From: Polytrichum commune
Taxonomy: Eukaryota > Streptophyta > Polytrichopsida > Polytrichales > Polytrichaceae
Length of the DNA stretch: 64,000 nucleotides
Direction: 5' to 3'
Assembly: GCA_950295325.1 (NCBI GenBank)
Contig: OX485806.1
Location: forward strand, 24,676,001 to 24,740,000
Shown here: piece after piece, positions 23,650 to 33,840 of the stretch
Numbering within the stretch: the stretch's first letter is position 1
How the letters are laid out: every line of letters begins with the position of its first letter
Translations under genes and position numbers: made by a program
The notes under the pieces: model-generated
What the model saw: only the letters and a program-made list of their open reading frames with translations
Database searches by the model: none
Told to the model about the DNA's origin: nothing

Positions 23650-26119
23650 GTGATTTGCGGCGCCATAATAGGACCATTTCACCAGGAACGATACTTGCCA
23701 TAAACAAAAATCAATCACTATAAGGATCCAGACAATGCAATCCACATAAAAATTGGCTCCACTAATGGGTTTATGGCTTGGAATTTAGTGTTTAGGGTAT
23801 AAAAGGTCCATTGCAATAGGATTTGTACCTGCACGAAATAAACATCAAGAACACTACAAGGGTCCAAGCAGCGCAACCCACATCTGAGATGCAAAAAGAG
23901 TCCCTTGGTGGAGGGGTGTCCCCTTAAGTACTGATCGTTTCCCTTGGATCCGTTTTCCAACATAGGATACTAGCCACCATCTACGTCCTATAAATAAAAA
24001 CCTAACATTACTACATTCCGTGTGCCAGCCTTACAATGGAATGTGTATTCATAGTGGACAACATGCATAGACGATGAGTCCACATAATGACAAAGCAAAA
24101 GGCATCTACGTATTTATGGTGGACAACAAAGAAAATAGGCTAATAATATATGAGCATTGAACATTGTTGAGGGGTGGTTTATAATATTGAAGTACCTAAT
24201 ATTGAGAGGTCATTGTAGAACTAGGAGACAGAAAATTATAGTGTCGTGTGAAACATCAACCACAACAACAACAATAGTACATGGAGTATAAAAATACGTG
24301 TCATTCAAAATTAAACTAGCATCTATTTTATTGTTTTGCATACGATGTAATGATATTCACTCCAATATCATGTTATCTCCTCTCATCTAGCATTTAAACT
24401 AGTAATTACATTTGCCACCACCCTACCATCCAACCCGTTTAATTTACCCACTTTTACACACCTATACATAATTATATTAATACGTACACAAACTTTAAGC
24501 GCCTAGATGCCATGAAAATAGCACATCTATTGTCATAGGCACTATGGGTTGCTTTAAAATCAATATTCTCAATTTCCTCTCTTAACCTTAGGGCCCCCTT
24601 CAATACATCAACATTTATTTCAAAAAAAATAATACTAGCATTCTTAATGTACTATACGTGAGACAAAAAACAATTTTTAGTACCCCATGTACATTATCTA
24701 CAATATTGACTCAAACAATAGTAGTTGTTGTTCTAAGTAACATTATGAGCCCAACAAAGCATAATGGAGAGAAGGGGAGGGTAGGGTATCCAAATATTAT
24801 AAAGGCAAGCAATTTTAAGTTGGTGAAAGAAGGGGGATACTCTCATTAGTTCATACGTGGTACCCTAAACCCTAAACCCTAAACACTATACCCTATACCC
24901 TATACCCTATAACCACCCACCCCTGAACAAACACGACGACATACGGTACGCATGGTTAACTGAATAACTCCCAATACATGTGTAGCCTTAAGTGGAAGTA
25001 ATTCAAAACTATATGACTACCTTTAAATTTTGTAAAATAAAACCATAAACATTTCAAATGTGAAGCAAATTTAGGGGTAACCTTACCTTTCATTTTTTTA
25101 AATCTTTCTTTGGCTTTAAACCATTTGCTTTAAACATATACTTTTGATGAAAGGTTTTGAAGATCGTATATTGGTATTCTATAATCGAGTCCTAAACACA
25201 ACTCACCACCGAAAGAAAACTCCAAATATAAACAAGTTTGCTACTACTTATAAGCGATAATACAAGCTGAGGCCTATGTGTGGAAGGATTGGATGGATCC
25301 GAAAGGTTGTTTAATGTACAAGAGGGATGTACATTCAACACATACCCATGCATTTTGTTTTAATACAAGCTTAGACCTATGTGTGGAGGGATTGAATTAA
25401 TCCGTAATGTTGTTTAAGGTATTACAAGCATATGAATTCTCCCCATATCTCGATGTTTCGGTTTTGTTAATTGCGTTTCACAACTTATTGCGATAATTGA
25501 GGGATTCACAAGTATTTATTGGCAAAGTTTCATGAGAATTTGTGGCCAATTGGTATATTGCCCCAATTGCATTTGAATCCCACCTTTGAGAAGAAAAAGA
25601 ATTCTTATACTGAAGTTAATCAACAAGACATCCTTTTATTGAATATTATTATTATTCTCGAAATATAGAGTCCCCTCCATAGCTCGGGGGGTGCACTGTA
25701 CTAAACATATACGAGTTATACGTGAGTGCACAGGAGGGGTATTGATTTGGACCTTGCCGTATTGCATATACATATGGTATACATGTTATAATTTATAGTT
25801 ACGTACATATATGGAAGGCCTTTAAAAAGTATACAATAATTGTACTTGTATGGTATTGTTACTATACTATATATCATAAGTGTTCATATTGGATAAGTTT
25901 TCATAAGGTTTGGTTTGTTGGGAGAGTTTATAGGATGCGGAGGAAGTTTGGTAATCGTTGGGTGGAGTATAGGGATCCATTTGACTTGATGGACCGTCCA
26001 TCAAACGTGGAGATTGGTTTATGTTGGTATCAAAAGGGGCTAACAACAAGTGGACATATGATCTTATTGATCATTCCATGGTAGACTTAGAGACAATAAT
26101 TGCATTTGTATATTTATGT
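23650..26119. other. Central spacer of the element, no gene seen
   Basis: AT-rich DNA between the two divergent units. It contains a short telomere-like tract at 24863-24884 and no supported gene. Promoters for both units should lie between here and 27.2 kb, but no specific box can be assigned. Confidence 0.45.
24863..24912. repeat. Short telomere-like tract CCCTAAA
   Basis: Three copies of CCCTAAA, the Arabidopsis-type telomere unit on the C strand, are followed by several CCCTATA variants. It is too short and degenerate to be a telomere. Confidence 0.75.
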
Positions 26120-26127
26120 TAATGACT

Positions 26128-26443
26128 CTCGGGGGGGGGGGGGGCAGTCATTGGTTGGAGTAGCAATATACGTGCAAACAAATGATAGGGTATTTTAAAA
26201 ACATGGGGGCAAAAAATTATAAATGGACTTAAGAGTAATATAGGGTATCAAAAATGGCACTGGACATCTTTAAAGTAGTATAGGGTATGGAATAATAGGT
26301 AATTTGGAATTATAAGTAATGCAAGCCATTTTTCTATTAACCCAAAGTAGAAATTTATATAATGATAGCATGTGAAAAAAATAAGAGAATTAAAAGTAAT
26401 ACTCCCCTATATCCTTATTTTTTTAACACACTGCCCCCCCGAG
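26128..26443. mobile_element. Nested MITE with oligo-G ends and 8-bp duplication
   Basis: The left end CTC-(G)n-CAGT and the right end ACTG-(C)n-GAG are inverted repeats. Both sides are flanked by TAATGACT (26120-26127 and 26444-26451), an 8-bp target duplication as in hAT elements. The interior is AT-rich and non-coding. It inserted into the 17-kb element after that element was formed. Confidence 0.8.
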
Positions 26444-26451
26444 TAATGACT

Positions 26452-27100
26452 AATATATATGAATGGATGTTTTTTTGTGTATACATATTGTCGCTTGTAT
26501 ATTTATTGTTGCAATTGTATGTGTATTACTTCATTTCACAAAAAATCACTTGTATATATTAGGGGGTTTTTAGAGTATGCAGTGAACGCACATGATTCTA
26601 GGTTTTAATGAAAGGTGCTCCCCCACTCTCCATAGAGGCCACACTAGAAATTGTAGTTAGTTTCTCTCATTGTTTGGAGTTCCAAAATGATATTATTATT
26701 ATTATTGATGTCATTTAATTGTTGACAATGACATAATAATTTACTCAACCTCACACCCTAATATAATTTCCTAAAATAATGAATACTTTCTAGAGCTCGT
26801 ATGAATATTTCACTCATTATCAAAAGTGAAGAGAAGAGGCAACGAGATGGCTCATTTTATATTTAGAGTGACATTTAGTGTGACTTTTAACTTGCCTTAG
26901 CATAAACATAAGATGTTATTATGACATAATATGATAATAAAATCACCAAACTAAGTATAAATTAAACCCCTATTTCAATACCAAATATAGACCAGTAGGG
27001 TGATGCCACGTAAGGGTATAGGCCGGCGATTGGGCGCGACGTTTGGGGTAGGGACACGTGGAGGCACGCCATTGTTTTAGGGTTCCAAGTACTCCAACAC
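26452..27100. other. Non-coding spacer before the plus-strand unit
   Basis: AT-rich, no gene seen. It ends at a GC shift near 27000-27060 that leads into the CT-rich leader of the plus-strand unit. Confidence 0.4.
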
Positions 27101-28332
27101 CCTTTCGCCCTCGCTCTTCGTGCTTTTCCTTCCTTCTCTATCATCTCTTCCTTCCTTTCCTTCTACTGTTGCTCTTGCTTCTCTTGCTTTAGGGTTATAG
27201 GGTTTCAAAGTACACCAGCTCCCTTTTGCCCTCCTCTTCGTGTTTTTGCTTCCTTCTCTTGCAGCTCTTGTTTCTCTTGTTTCTCTTGCTCATCTGCTCT
27301 TGCTTCTCTTGCTCATTTGCTCATCTTCTCTTGCTCATCTGCTCTTGCTCATCTTCTCTTGCTCATCTACTCTTCTTCTCTTGCTCATCTTCTCTTGCTC
27401 ATCTTCTCATCTTCTCTTGCTCATCTGCTCATCTTCTTTTGCTTCTTTTGCTTCTCTTCACTTTCTTCTCTTGTTTCTCTTGCTTCTTACCCTTATCTTC
27501 ACTTTCTTCTCTCTCTTCTCTTGCTTCCCTTGCTGGTCTTGCTTCTCTTTCCTCACAATGCAAAACTCATTCTTATTGGTCAATTGCTGACGCGCGTCAG
27601 AGCTAGAGTAAGTTCTCCTTGTTTGCTGCTCATTTGCTTATTAGCTCATTAGCTCATTAGTAAGTTTTGCTTGCTGCTTGCTTGCTGCTCATTAGATCAT
27701 TAGGATGCTCATTGTTGCTTGCTACTGCTCATTAGGTTGTTTTCAGTTGTTGATCTCAGTTGTTGCAAGGGTAATTAGTGTTTCAGATGTTGCTCATTAG
27801 GGTTTCAGTTGTAGCTTCACCATGTAGTTCATTATATTTTTTGCATACAAATCAATAGTTTCCTTTCACTTGTGTTGCATGAATCTGATTTATGAGCAAC
27901 TTTTTTTAAGTAGTTCTCAATGTTGAATCATGCATGTGCACATTGAATTACTAGAGGTTTCTGACCTCAATTTTATTGTTCATTTGCAGTTGGTATTAGC
28001 TGCAGCAAGAGCAGCTACTTGTGGTTTAGGAGCAAACACTCTAGAAAGGTAAGTTTTTTAGAACATTGCAATTGCATTTTGTATGATTGCAATTTTGGAT
28101 TGTTGTGGTTTAGGGCTTAAGGTTAGCATGAGAGAATGTGAGATTCCAGTTTCAAGGAATTCTGAATTTGTTTAGTACTTTGTCTATGGCTACATTCTAA
28201 GAATCATTTAGTTATGGACATGTCAGTGTTCTGAAAGTGCCTTATGTTGTCAATCTGCAGTGCAGTGTTTGCTATTGCAGTGAAGTAAGATTGCATTCTT
28301 ATTTGGAGGGCAAAACCATATTGGACGACAAG
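27065..28332 (+). promoter_or_regulatory. Inferred spliced 5-prime leader of the DGQH-protein gene
   Basis: The region 27075-27240 contains a tandem duplicate (TTTAGGGTT.....CCTCTTCGTG blocks), followed by a long CT-rich tract built on CTTGCTCATCT repeats (27240-27540). Splice sites suggest untranslated exons: donor AGAGCTAGA/GTAAGT at 27607/27608; an exon at 27990-28048 (acceptor TTTGCAG, donor GAAAG/GTAAGT); an exon at 28261-28332 (acceptor TCTGCAG, donor CAAG/GTAAAG). The ATG at 29107 directly follows TTTGCAG, so it begins a further exon. The inference rests on splice motifs alone. Confidence 0.5.
27587..27600. repeat. Short palindrome CTGACGCGCGTCAG
   Basis: A perfect 14-bp palindrome with the same ACGCGCGT core as the element family but different outer arms. 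It sits a few bases before the first inferred leader donor site, so it would be in exon 1 RNA. Confidence 0.7.
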
Positions 28333-28407
28333 GTAAAGTCCCGAAAAACACGGAGCATTAATGAAAACATTGGAATACGCAAACATTACAATAGCCTTTA
28401 TAATCCT

Positions 28408-28709
28408 CAAAGTTTACGGACGCGCGCCCGTAAACTTTGTGGATCTTTGTGTAGGTGAGAGACAAGCCTCTCAAACAACATATTACGCAAACGAAGCCAA
28501 ATATTGTAATATTAGGCATATTAAAATAGCCTTTATAATACTCAAAGTTTACGGACGCGCGTCCGTAAACTTTGTGGATCTTCGTGTAGGTGAGAAACAA
28601 GACTCTCAAACCGCATATTACGCAAACGAAGCCAAATATTGTAATATTAGGCATATTAAAATAGCCTTTATAATACTCAAAGTTTACGGACGCGCGTCCG
28701 TAAACTTTG
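28408..28709. repeat. Array of three palindromes with exact 135-bp period
   Basis: Palindromes with arms CAAAGTTTACGGACGC lie at 28408-28439, 28543-28574 and 28678-28709, with centres exactly 135 bp apart. The 32-bp inverted structure is perfect in the second and third and has one change in the first. The spacers are repeated too (GGATCTTTGTGTAGGTGAGA, GCATATTAAAATAGCC). The array lies in the inferred leader intron just upstream of the DGQH-protein gene, mirroring the 95-bp array of the other gene. Confidence 0.9.
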
Positions 28710-28734
28710 TGGATCTTTGTGTAGGTGAGAAACA

Positions 28735-28850
28735 AGACTCTCAAAAATATATGTAGGTGAGAAACAAGACTCTCAAAAATATATGTAGGTGAGAAACAAG
28801 ACTCTCAAAAAAATATATGTAGGTGTGAAACAAGACTCTCAAAAAAAAAA
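28735..28850 (+). repeat. Short tandem repeats, unit about 33 bp
   Basis: Four copies of a unit built on GTAGGTGAGAAACAAGACTC plus an A/T run follow the 135-bp array. The unit is a fragment of that array's spacer, so the array seems to have decayed or slipped at its end. Confidence 0.8.
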
Positions 28851-28906
28851 ATATTAACCGTAACTTGAATACATTGATATTTACCACCATACTATCTTTG
28901 CGAAGT

Positions 28907-28926
28907 TTACGGACGCGCGTCCGTAA
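28907..28926. repeat. Perfect 20-bp palindrome copy
   Basis: TTACGGACGC plus reverse complement, in the inferred leader intron of the DGQH-protein gene. Confidence 0.85.
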
Positions 28927-29027
28927 CTTATAGAGATATTTGAGTATATAATATACGCGTTATGCGTATTTGGAAGAAATGTATCTTTTCATTTGGATCC
29001 AAAAATGTAATTGAGACAATTTGGAAA

Positions 29028-29053
29028 ACTTTACGAACGCGCGTTCGTAAAGT
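29028..29053. repeat. Perfect 26-bp palindrome with compensated arms
   Basis: Arms ACTTTACGAACGC plus the exact reverse complement. Relative to the main family, GGAC became GAAC and the opposite arm changed to match (GTTC), so pairing is preserved. Confidence 0.85.
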
Positions 29054-29106
29054 ATGATCTATATCTTTTGCCAATAATTCTAACTTATCTATCTTATCAT
29101 TTGCAG

Positions 29107-32100
29107 ATGGCATCTAAAAAGAGACATGCAATTGAGATGTTCGCAGAAGCTCTTATTCCTCCGCTACCAGAAGCCATCAAAGACATAAGTCCCAACGACC
29201 ATTACAAGCCACAAGATGAAATTGTGGATAATTGGACAGTATTGGTAGAAAATGACGAGAAAGAAATATTTGTGCTTAGATTTGCATATCAAATGAAGAC
29301 GGACATAGATGAAGCTGAGAAGTGGATAAAGCTTAAATCGTGGACAGTAGAGTGTGCAGTGGCACAAGGGGATTATGTAGTAATAGACCTTGAGAAGAAA
29401 GAAGATCGGGTCACTTTCATTTTGCACGAATCCTACCACCCCTTCAACAAAAATGAGTGTGAGAATGCTAGTACAGATGCGGCTTGCTTCAATCTCCAGA
29501 CGGAGTTCCAAGACTATGCATGCAATGCACCTTGGACGGGTAAGCGGCTTAGACGACTTTTGAACAATGTAACAAGAGTAAATGGAGCCTTGCTAGAGGC
29601 CAGAAAGGGGAAAGAGAAGAAAAAACAAGTCGTTCCTGAACGACCCAAGCGTGTGCCTAAACCAGTGCCGGAATCCTCAAGGCCCTCGCAGAGTGGTGCA
29701 TCAAGAGGGAGCAGACAGGCGAGTAAACGCTCTCACTCGCAGATGGACTCTGGACTAACAGAGGGTCCGGATGTCAGCTCTACACTGACTGTCGCTCCAC
29801 TCCTCAAAAAGGGTCAACGCCCTGACGCCGAACTCTCAACAAAAATATTCCAAGAGTTCGATGAGAAGACGAAGGGATGCTGGCCCCTTGGCAAGTATTT
29901 TACTTTCGAAGTAGACGTCTACAAATGCCACAAGGGCACCGAAAGTATGAATACCAGAGCAAAAGCAGAAAGCGGGGTATGGTGGCAAATGAACAACATC
30001 ATGAACAACCCCAAGTTTGACAGGCAGACCATTTGTGTGACACCAAAGGATCCTATCGTTGAAGTCAACGAAAACAATTGGCCGATTCTCAAGAATGGAG
30101 AGTTCTACATTGTCGACGGCCAACATAGTGTAATGGCTGCAAAAGCTTTCCTTGAAGACGACGAGTGGAAAAGCCCATTAAAGGAGACAATCCGATATTG
30201 AAAGGCATTCGTCGTGCATTCCAAGGACTCGAACCAACTCATAGCAATATCTGCCTTCATGAACCAGGGGAATAAAGTGAGGCAGTTCGAGGCTTTATGG
30301 GCAGCCAACATCGTGGCTGGGAGGATCTTGTGGGTGGAGCACGAATGTCCCCCAAAAGAAAGAGATAATGCTGTCGTGAAGAACCCAAAATGGCAGGTAT
30401 GTTACTCAAATAGATTTACGGACGTGCGTCCGTAAATGTGGCCCTTCTCCTCCCACTGATTCAAATATTTGAATTTAATCTGTATTGAATTCAATGTTCT
30501 GATTTCTTGCAATTCGCGTCTCTTGCAGACATTCAGCAATGCCATATTGACAAAGTTCTCGAGTATAGACATGAAGACAAGCGGCATGAAAACAGTGCAT
30601 GAATTAAAAGGCGAACTCAAGCTCATCACTGCAACAGAAGAGACGTGGTCAATATGGTTGCGACTTTTCAATGCCCACAACAACGGCGACCTTGTCAATC
30701 CAGATACGGAGAACACCTACAAGAGCGACTCAAAAGTTAAGGTACCACCAATCCTGCGAGAGTTCTTTCGTCCCCTCCAAGGATTGATGGACTCGGAGCT
30801 GTACAGGGCAGCAGAACACATTCTTCTAGAAACTCCTAGAAGAACTCTGCCCTATCCCAAAATCTTTCTGAAGCGGCTGAAGCACATGAAGCCATCCACG
30901 TACCACATTAAGGAATGGTGCGATTACAGAAAGAAGAAGACCATGGCTGTAAGGGAGATTAGCAAATTGCTACCCACCCACAACCTCATTAATAGTGATG
31001 GTGAGATCGTGTGGGAGAATTGGAGGAAGCTGAAGGGTGAATACCACATCAATGGCGTCTCAATGCGAGCTTTGATAAGAGGGGCATCATCCTTCCTTGC
31101 CCAACGATCCAGAAGGAACGAAAAGAAGGGATCCATCGACGAGAGGGAGGCAGGGTTGTACGTTCACTTTCTCGATAGGAAAAAGAACGCGAAATTTGGA
31201 GGGTTTGCAAGATTCTGCACGGTCGCAAAGGGCATGAAGTTCGGCGCATGGGATACCCATGCTTCAAGAGCCTCTGTGAGAGATGACCCCAGGGGTTGCC
31301 CTTTCGCCATTTTTTATTTTCGTGCAATTCCCGGAGCATGGAAGCAAGACGTTGCGGGAGCACCCTTCTACGAGCCCTTCTTAAAAGCCTTCAAGAGTTA
31401 TCGCTCGCCTGCCCTCTTCGAGCCTCATGTGTGGTTATGGATTGTAGAGCAAGAGAGGTCCACATCCATTGTCCATCTGTACACATCAACGATGGACCTC
31501 AAATACGATATGTACCACAGCACCTACATCCCAGCGAAGACAGAAGGGATCACTTTCATTCAAGAGGCAAGGGGGGTGAAGCAAGTGGGAGTTGTGCAGT
31601 TTTATTTCTTAACACGCAAGTCTTCCCCAACTGGGCGATTGCCCATTAAACCACACGAGGTGTTCAGGAAAGTCTATTCGTTGCCGCCACCACATCCCAA
31701 GGAGCTTGTTGAGGAGACAATGCATGCAATCTATCCGGCGTTCGAGCTCCGGATGGACTTTTATATAGGGGTCTTGAAGGCTTTAACTGTCATGAGTGAG
31801 ATAGTTTACAACGTCTTCGGAGGCACGAAGTTTATGTATGCAGCACTGGTGAGTATTTGTTTGTCTTTCAACCCACCTATCTTTTGCATAGTTATTTTAC
31901 GGACGCGCGTCCGTAAAAACCAAGTATCAGGTGCATGTGAATTTTACGACCGTGCGTCCGTAAAATTGTCCAACTTTTGAGTGGTGGTTTTACGGACGTG
32001 CGTCCGTATAACGTGTTGACATCTAGCCTCATTTATATGCAATCACCACTATTGTTCTTATCTAATTTTCTTGTTATGGTCCAGATGCTTGGCTTGCAGG

Positions 32101-33515
32101 TGAATTTTTTTGTGCAGGATTCCGACTACGATGACGCCCATACTCACAGGGTAATGGCCTCCAAAATGGATATCCAGGACATCATGGACGTCCTTACACC
32201 CCATCCTGTTGTGCCTCTTTCTTCTAGAGAAGAGGCAATGCCCGGAATGGAGACAGACCCTGAAGAGGACCAAGATCTCAGTTCCCCAAGAGCGCAACCC
32301 TCCACACATGAGCCTTTACACGGCCTTGTTCGCGACCCAATTAATCCAAGTGCTTTCCTGCTGGGAACAGACGACACGGATGCGCAGGAGGCACGCGTGA
32401 ACTTCACTCCGATAAGGGTCCCTCATACCCCTGTTCTCTCACCTTTTGGGACTCCCACCTCTCGAGTTGGATTTCCCTCAACTGCGGGTCCATCTCGTGC
32501 TCCAGGAGTTATGGCCGAGAAGGATGTGGACCTTGCGGCAGAAGGCGGATGCACCGCTTCATCTGGAGGGGGATCTCAACATTCAGATCTACCCCCTATG
32601 GAGGGGAGGGATGTGCTGGAGTTGATATTGAGGCCTGATATCTCTCTATATCGTGAGAGTCGACGAAAGAGGAACAAGACGCCATACAACGAATACCCTG
32701 AAGGCGCGGTCTTGGAGCTCTCCGATGAAGACGAGGATGAGATTAGGATTCACAATGCCATCTCTGCCTTGCCTACGGAACCTGGCAAGGTGAAGAAAGA
32801 GCCGATGTCAGTGTCCGAATTGGACGAGAAGATGGAGAGGCGAATGAAGGAAGAGCTTGACCAACGGCTTCGAGAAGCTAACGAGGAGCACGCCAAAAAG
32901 ATGGCCGCCATCCAAGCTGAGATGGAGCAAGCTAGGTTGGAGTCTGCTCGAAGCCACGCCGATCTCATGGCCCAAAATCAACAGTTCTTGGCCCAAAGTC
33001 AACAATTTATGAGCCTGATGCAGAGCTTGCAGGCAAGACCCCCTGTAGTCTATACAGCTCCCGATGCCGTCATGTCTATGCCCCCCACTCTCATGCGGCC
33101 TCCATCTAGTAGCCATGCAGTGTATATACCCGAGCATGCTTATCCAGCCCCCGCGTTGATTGTCCCGCCCTCTCCCCTTGTTGTCGCCACTCCAGAGGAG
33201 CCCTCCTCTCATCCTACAGGAGTGGAGGAGATACCGGCACGTGACATGGCGGGTGCCGCCGAGACAGATGTCAATGAAGGCAATGCCCCCATCGGCGATG
33301 AAGATGTACATATGCGGGGCAGCCAAGACTCCACAGATGAGGATCAGCCTTACGTGGATACTCAAGGGTTGCAAGCGGCTGGAGACACCTTGTTGGTGGT
33401 CGAAGATCTGGACAATTTTGCGGGCGCGCGTCCGGAGCCTGTGCCCATGACAAGGCCAGGTGAGGGAGGCACTGCTGGCGCGGACCTCGCCCCTGAAGAG
33501 GTAATCAACCTTTGA
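29107..33515 (+). CDS. DGQH-motif (ParB/DGQHR-like) and coiled-coil protein, one in-frame TGA
   Basis: Exons 29107-30396, 30529-31848 and 32085-33515 join in phase 0, giving about 1347 codons. The start is the first ATG after an acceptor (TTTGCAG). TGA at 30199-30201 (codon 365) lies between ETIRY and KAFVVHSKD; TGG to TGA is the simplest cause. Exon 1: acidic N-terminal domain (1-170), a Lys/Arg/Ser-rich linker, then FYIVDGQHSVMAAKAF (Asp near residue 337). This motif matches the DGQHR/ParB-Srx fold, whose members include ParB-like nucleotide hydrolases and DNA-binding proteins. Exon 2: a Trp/Arg-rich domain I do not recognise. Exon 3: Pro/Ser/Asp-rich region, a strongly charged coiled coil (about 32815-33035), then a Pro-rich tail. 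Two introns carry element palindromes. Exon 3 may instead splice at 33500/33501 into the HAD exon at 33841. The function is not established; a DNA-binding or partner role is inferred. Confidence 0.68.
30199..30201 (+). pseudogene. In-frame TGA interrupting the DGQH-protein gene
   Basis: Open reading in the same frame continues for 65 codons on the 3-prime side to the exon end, and for 364 codons on the 5-prime side. It falls inside the DGQH-type domain, 25-30 residues after DGQHS, so a truncated product would probably misfold. No splice sites allow simple skipping. Confidence 0.7.
30414..30437. repeat. Palindrome in intron 1 of the DGQH-protein gene
   Basis: ATTTACGGACGT/GCGTCCGTAAAT, one mismatch at the centre. 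It lies 18 bp after the donor at 30397, inside a 132-bp intron. Confidence 0.85.
31895..32012. repeat. Three palindromes in intron 2 of the DGQH-protein gene
   Basis: Copies at 31895-31918 (perfect 24 bp), 31940-31967 (two mismatches) and 31987-32012 (mismatched near the centre and one arm) are spaced 47 and 46 bp apart. All lie in the 236-bp intron 31849-32084. The spacing here is far shorter than in the 95-bp and 135-bp arrays. Confidence 0.85.
33417..33436. repeat. Palindrome-like core inside an exon
   Basis: TTGCGGGCGCGCGTCCGG retains the GGCGCGCGTCC core of the family but lies in coding sequence (residues DNFAGARPEP). The outer arms do not pair. It may be a decayed insertion absorbed into the exon, or chance in GC-rich codons. 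Confidence 0.4.
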
Positions 33516-33529
33516 GCATGCCTCCCACG

Positions 33530-33549
33530 TTACGGACGCGCGTCCAAAA
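33530..33549. repeat. Half-decayed palindrome after the DGQH-protein stop
   Basis: TTACGGACGCGCGTCC is intact on the left; the right arm has changed to AAAA. It falls in the segment (33501-33840) that would be an intron if the HAD exon is fused to the DGQH-protein gene. Confidence 0.75.
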
Positions 33550-33840
33550 CTTCCTTGTCTGCCTCCTTCGTGGCGTGTGTATATTATCGAGTTCAATCCT
33601 CGACTTCGCCCGGCGGGTGGATACAATTTTGTTAGCATAGATTCCATTAACTTCAATAGATATTTTTTGCGACAATGTATATTATTCACCAAATGTGTAT
33701 CACCAATTACATTAATACCAATTTTTCAACTGGATGGTTCGGATTATTTTTGGCCTTATAATTTGTGTTGAGTTTATCCATGCTTGTCAATTGGTTTTCT
33801 TGAGTAGTACCATTTACCTAGATAGAATGTTCCATCACAG

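Noticed and set aside
24863-24884. Telomere or chromosome end
   Set aside because: Only three units, surrounded by unique sequence on both sides.
27226-27652. Overlapping Leu/Ser/Cys-rich open frames of 110-126 residues in all three frames
   Set aside because: They are translations of a CT-rich CTTGCTCATCT repeat tract; all three forward frames are open for the same reason. No start context or conserved motif.
28358-28756. Internally repetitive open frames of about 130 residues on both strands
   Set aside because: The amino-acid repeats simply mirror the 135-bp tandem palindrome array (135 is a multiple of 3). Best explained as leader-intron DNA, not coding.
32808-33692. A 294-residue open frame antisense to the DGQH-protein gene
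   Set aside because: It is opposite a coding exon with strong codon structure on the plus strand, has no recognisable motif and crosses the plus-strand stop and a palindrome.
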